From NCBI GenBank assembly GCA_022511485.1, contig JAFLUJ010000010.1, positions 1 through 25,120 on the forward strand: a stretch of 25,120 nucleotides of DNA, read 5' to 3'. The notes below the pieces were generated by a model. It was not told the origin of the DNA, searched no databases, and saw only the letters and a list, made by a program, of their open reading frames with translations. The DNA is from Oscillospiraceae bacterium (GTDB lineage: Bacteria > Bacillota > Clostridia > Oscillospirales > Ruminococcaceae). Every line of letters starts with the position of its first letter. Position 1 is the first letter of the stretch. The position numbers and the translations under genes were made by a program. Shown here in pieces: positions 23,601 through 25,120 of the stretch.

Positions 23601-23643
23601 TGCTTTTTGGTGTGCCGGGGGCGGCGATTTTTGAAATATCCAT
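20620..23643 (-). CDS. lacZ: Beta-galactosidase, GH2 family (LacZ type)
   Basis: The 1007-residue cytoplasmic enzyme (no signal peptide) removes terminal beta-galactose. The layout is that of E. coli LacZ: a sugar-binding domain (NWQLHGYDKPQYTNVCYPIP, GVDSCIYLYINGEFAGYSQ), an immunoglobulin-like domain, a TIM barrel with VRTSHYPN, IDEADMESHG, the acid/base E450 in SLGNESGYG and the nucleophile E519 in LCEYCHAMGNG, and a C-terminal small-chain domain from about 720 with FGIRLFMPKSF and YFGYGPYESY. The start is ATG 23643. AAGGAG lies in the last codons of the fucosidase gene, three bases upstream of the boundary, so the genes are coupled. The context suggests oligosaccharides from plant material rather than lactose alone. 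Confidence 0.97.
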   Translation of the reverse strand: MDISKIAAPGTPKSKMIYHEDPQELHVNTLEKHCYFIPFGKEQNPFEDREKSDRFELLNGEWDFRYYDSIIDMEDDFISLPYEKTIPVPSNWQLHGYDKPQYTNVCYPIPYDPPYVPDDIPVGVYSRSYKHTPDGLNRTLVFEGVDSCIYLYINGEFAGYSQVSHCTSEFDITPLLKEGENTITAAVLKWCDGTYLEDQDKFRLSGIFRDVYVLSRPDSCLKNYTIQTKLSPDFSSAVLIFTAYGCDVTAKLSDASGNTVAEFSAERDTIAAVPIDAPVLWSAENPYLYDLTICTGEEIIGERVGFRNICVENGVVKINGRAVKFKGVNRHDSYPDTGYYASVEQMKKDIELMKKHNVNGVRTSHYPNSPLFYQLCDRYGLYVIDEADMESHGCVEVYNDFKWSWENGYNGIALLASDERFRIAITDRAEALVKRDINRPCVVFWSLGNESGYGTNMLAAGELVKSLDDTRLLHYESTHKLDDTSDSILDVVSEMYTSNEDMMKFLENEKETRPFMLCEYCHAMGNGPGDLEDYHNIFYSNERFCGGFIWEWSDHGCIMGKTDDGRIKYGYGGDFREKHNDGNFCMDALTYPDRTPHTGLLEAKQVYRPVRVQKGDGDSFIISSTLEFENAGDFLDCRYEITYDGGKAAEGTVNFSVPPMGSAAVNIPDAAKTFDHETYIRFIFTAKKDTLFCEKGYEVCFDQIKICDAPAQKPAEKKASGITLDDSPMLVSVTVGEVSYRFNKRLSKFDSIKVNGREILDRPLEFNFFRAPVDNDVMKWDWFRAHLNDHTVKNYGVTAEKIQDGVEISLRQSFGWSIHQPIAYMDVKYMIAADGSLDIKFDGEFSNKVTFLPRFGIRLFMPKSFDKVNYFGYGPYESYIDKHQASYIGNFSANIRDMHEDYIRPQENGSHFGCKHMTVTDGRTNVRFTASEDFSFSTSEYTQEELSEKRHNFELEKCGCSVICVDGKMAGVGSNACGPALAEKYRLPLPRVSAHINIEISDKQEGQ

Positions 23644-23646
23644 AAC

Positions 23647-25086
23647 TCATACTCCTTTGTAAACTCCCAGAAACGCCAGTGTCGGCTCTGTTCTGGAATC
23701 GGTGATTTTTATACGTACAGACTTTGCTTTAATATTTTTCAGAGGGACGATACGCTTGTATCCGATGACCGTTCCCCTATACACCTCGGAAAATTTGCCG
23801 TCTGTCTCCGCTTCCACAACAAAACTCTCCACACGCTGACCATGGAGGATATTTTCCTTTAAAACAATGTTTCCTATTTTGACGGGAACGTCCCACTCCG
23901 CAGTAATTTCAGCAGTGGTCACACCCTTAGACGGAGAAAAATACTCATCGTAGCTGTCAGTCCGGATCGCGGAAATACCTTCACTGTCAGTGCTGACATC
24001 GAAAATACCACCGATGTCAGCGGTCAGCCTTGCGCTGTCAAGAAGGTTCACACTGAATGACTTTTCAAGATACTCCCCAAGCTCTGCAAGACGTCTGACG
24101 TCATTTTCATGGATAAGACCATCCCTTGTGGGAGGGATATTTAACAGGAACGTTGCGTTTCCCCCTACGGAATTATTATAGATATGTACAAGCTCGTCAA
24201 GGCTGCGAACCTTGTCATTTTCGCTTTCGTGCCAGAACCAACCGGGACGTATGGAGGTATTCACTTCCGCAGGATACCAGACAAGCTCCTGCTCATTTTC
24301 AAGAACGGAACGGCTTCCAAGGTCTTCATCACTGGCGGTGATCTTCCGCTGACGGAATTCCTCATCATCGGACTGCTGACTTTTTTCCGCTATCTTTTCG
24401 GTATCCCTTGTCCGTGCCGGGACGACGCTCCATTCGGCAGTTCGTGTGTGTCCCGCCTCGTTGCCGCACCAACGGACATCCGGTCCGCAGACAGAAATGC
24501 AGGCATCCGGCTGCAGCTCCCGTATCACGCTGTAGTATCTTTCCCAGTCGTAATACTGCTTTTTGCCGTTTGGTCCTTCGCCGCAGGCACCGTCAAACCA
24601 GACGGAAAATACTTCTCCGTAATTTGTAAGAAGCTCCCTTAGCTGACCTACAAAGTAATCGTCATAGGCTTTCCCCTGACCGTAAAGAGGACAGTTCCTG
24701 TCCCAGGGAGAAAGGTACACTCCGAATTTTATTCCATGCTTTTTGCAGGCATCGGAGACCTCCTTTACCACGTCTCCCTGACCATTTTTCCAGGGAGAGC
24801 TTTTGACGGAGTGTTCAGTATAGCTGCTCTGCCAGAGGCAAAATCCGTCATGGTGCTTGCAGGTTAGTATAAGACCTTTCATTCCTGCGGATTTTACAGC
24901 TCTTACCCATTGTTCGGCGTCAAGCTTTTGGGGATCGAATATTCGGGGATCTTCCGTACCGTCTCCCCATTCCTTATCGGTAAAGGTATTGACGGTGAAA
25001 TGGATAAAGGCATAAAATTCAAGCTGCTGAAAGCGGATCTGTCTTTCATGCGGGGTCACAGCTGCTAGTCTTTCATCTAAAAGCAT
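23647..25086 (-). CDS. Alpha-L-fucosidase, GH29 family
   Basis: This 479-residue cytoplasmic enzyme has no signal peptide. GH29 enzymes release alpha-L-fucose with retention. The catalytic barrel shows FIHFTVNTFTDKEWGDG, LTCKHHDGFCLW (H79, H80), GVYLSPWDR and the nucleophile D165 in SVWFDGACGEG. Later come WFWHESENDKVRS and GGNATFLLNIPPTRDG. The acid/base in this family is variable, and I cannot assign it. The C-terminal 100 residues form a beta-sandwich like F5/8-type modules. The overall look (DGTEDPRIFDP, length) suggests the GH29-B branch, which often needs branched substrates. The start is ATG 25086 after GGGAGGTC. It is the first gene of the operon seen here. Confidence 0.95.
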   Translation of the reverse strand: MLLDERLAAVTPHERQIRFQQLEFYAFIHFTVNTFTDKEWGDGTEDPRIFDPQKLDAEQWVRAVKSAGMKGLILTCKHHDGFCLWQSSYTEHSVKSSPWKNGQGDVVKEVSDACKKHGIKFGVYLSPWDRNCPLYGQGKAYDDYFVGQLRELLTNYGEVFSVWFDGACGEGPNGKKQYYDWERYYSVIRELQPDACISVCGPDVRWCGNEAGHTRTAEWSVVPARTRDTEKIAEKSQQSDDEEFRQRKITASDEDLGSRSVLENEQELVWYPAEVNTSIRPGWFWHESENDKVRSLDELVHIYNNSVGGNATFLLNIPPTRDGLIHENDVRRLAELGEYLEKSFSVNLLDSARLTADIGGIFDVSTDSEGISAIRTDSYDEYFSPSKGVTTAEITAEWDVPVKIGNIVLKENILHGQRVESFVVEAETDGKFSEVYRGTVIGYKRIVPLKNIKAKSVRIKITDSRTEPTLAFLGVYKGV

Positions 25087-25112
25087 AGTGACCTCCCGAT
25101 ATTTTTATATTA

Positions 25113-25118
25113 ATTATA
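25113..25118 (-). promoter_or_regulatory. -10 element of the fucosidase/beta-galactosidase/GH5 operon
   Basis: TATAAT on the minus strand lies about 27 bases before the fucosidase ATG. The -35 element and any catabolite or inducer operator fall outside the window. Confidence 0.5.
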
Positions 25119-25120
25119 AC

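Noticed and set aside
1..25120. CRISPR arrays, insertion sequences, phage genes or attachment sites
   Set aside because: No regularly spaced repeats, transposase, integrase or terminal inverted repeats were found. The tRNAs at the left end are not followed by an integrase.

Overview
The window looks like a chromosomal segment of a Gram-positive, plant-fibre-associated gut Clostridium of the Ruminococcus/Oscillospiraceae type. This rests on strong AGGAGG-like ribosome binding sites, vegetative TTGACA/TATAAT promoters, a two-FeoA plus FeoB plus Cys-rich-protein iron operon, SpoVT, rubrerythrin (anaerobe), and a fucosidase/beta-galactosidase/GH5 cassette. The genus is an inference; no marker here fixes it. 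Genes are densely packed. The longest gene-free gap is about 260 bases (15412-15671), so no 300-base stretch lacks a gene.

Layout. 1-223: the 3' part of a tRNA-Thr, a complete tRNA-Tyr and a terminator. 323-2653: typA/bipA coupled to a YqeG-type HAD phosphatase. 2671-4587: an AT-richer cassette with an XRE-type repressor divergent from a small two-helix membrane protein, followed by a lipoprotein of unknown function; its two plus-strand promoters look alike. 4650-7055: an endonuclease IV-like TIM barrel and a membrane-anchored Glu/Ser/Thr-rich protein. 7103-8245: alanine racemase (minus), divergent from a 913-residue hybrid histidine kinase (8459-11200). 11294-11836: rubrerythrin.

11897-15411 (minus) is a ferrous-iron uptake operon: feoA, feoA, feoB, a GNAT acetyltransferase, and a FeoB-associated Cys-rich membrane peptide. 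It carries five copies of a DtxR/MntR-like inverted repeat (TTAGC-N4-GCTAA type): one on the transcription start, one in the leader, one upstream, and two between feoA and feoB. Next on the minus strand is a two-gene unit (17141-15672): a zinc-ribbon membrane protein translationally coupled to a small DNA/RNA non-specific nuclease-like protein. 17374-19408 (plus): a CNNM/CorC-type CBS-domain transporter and SpoVT.

25086-19450 (minus): a tightly coupled carbohydrate operon. Cytoplasmic alpha-L-fucosidase (GH29) and beta-galactosidase (GH2) are followed by an exported GH5 glycanase. A plausible scheme is that GH5 cuts a fucosylated, galactosylated plant polysaccharide such as xyloglucan outside the cell, while GH29 and GH2 trim imported oligosaccharides inside.

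The most unusual parts are the operator array with the embedded acetyltransferase in the feo operon, the nuclease/membrane-protein pair, and the XRE/membrane-peptide/lipoprotein cassette. None is proven to be a new system from sequence alone.
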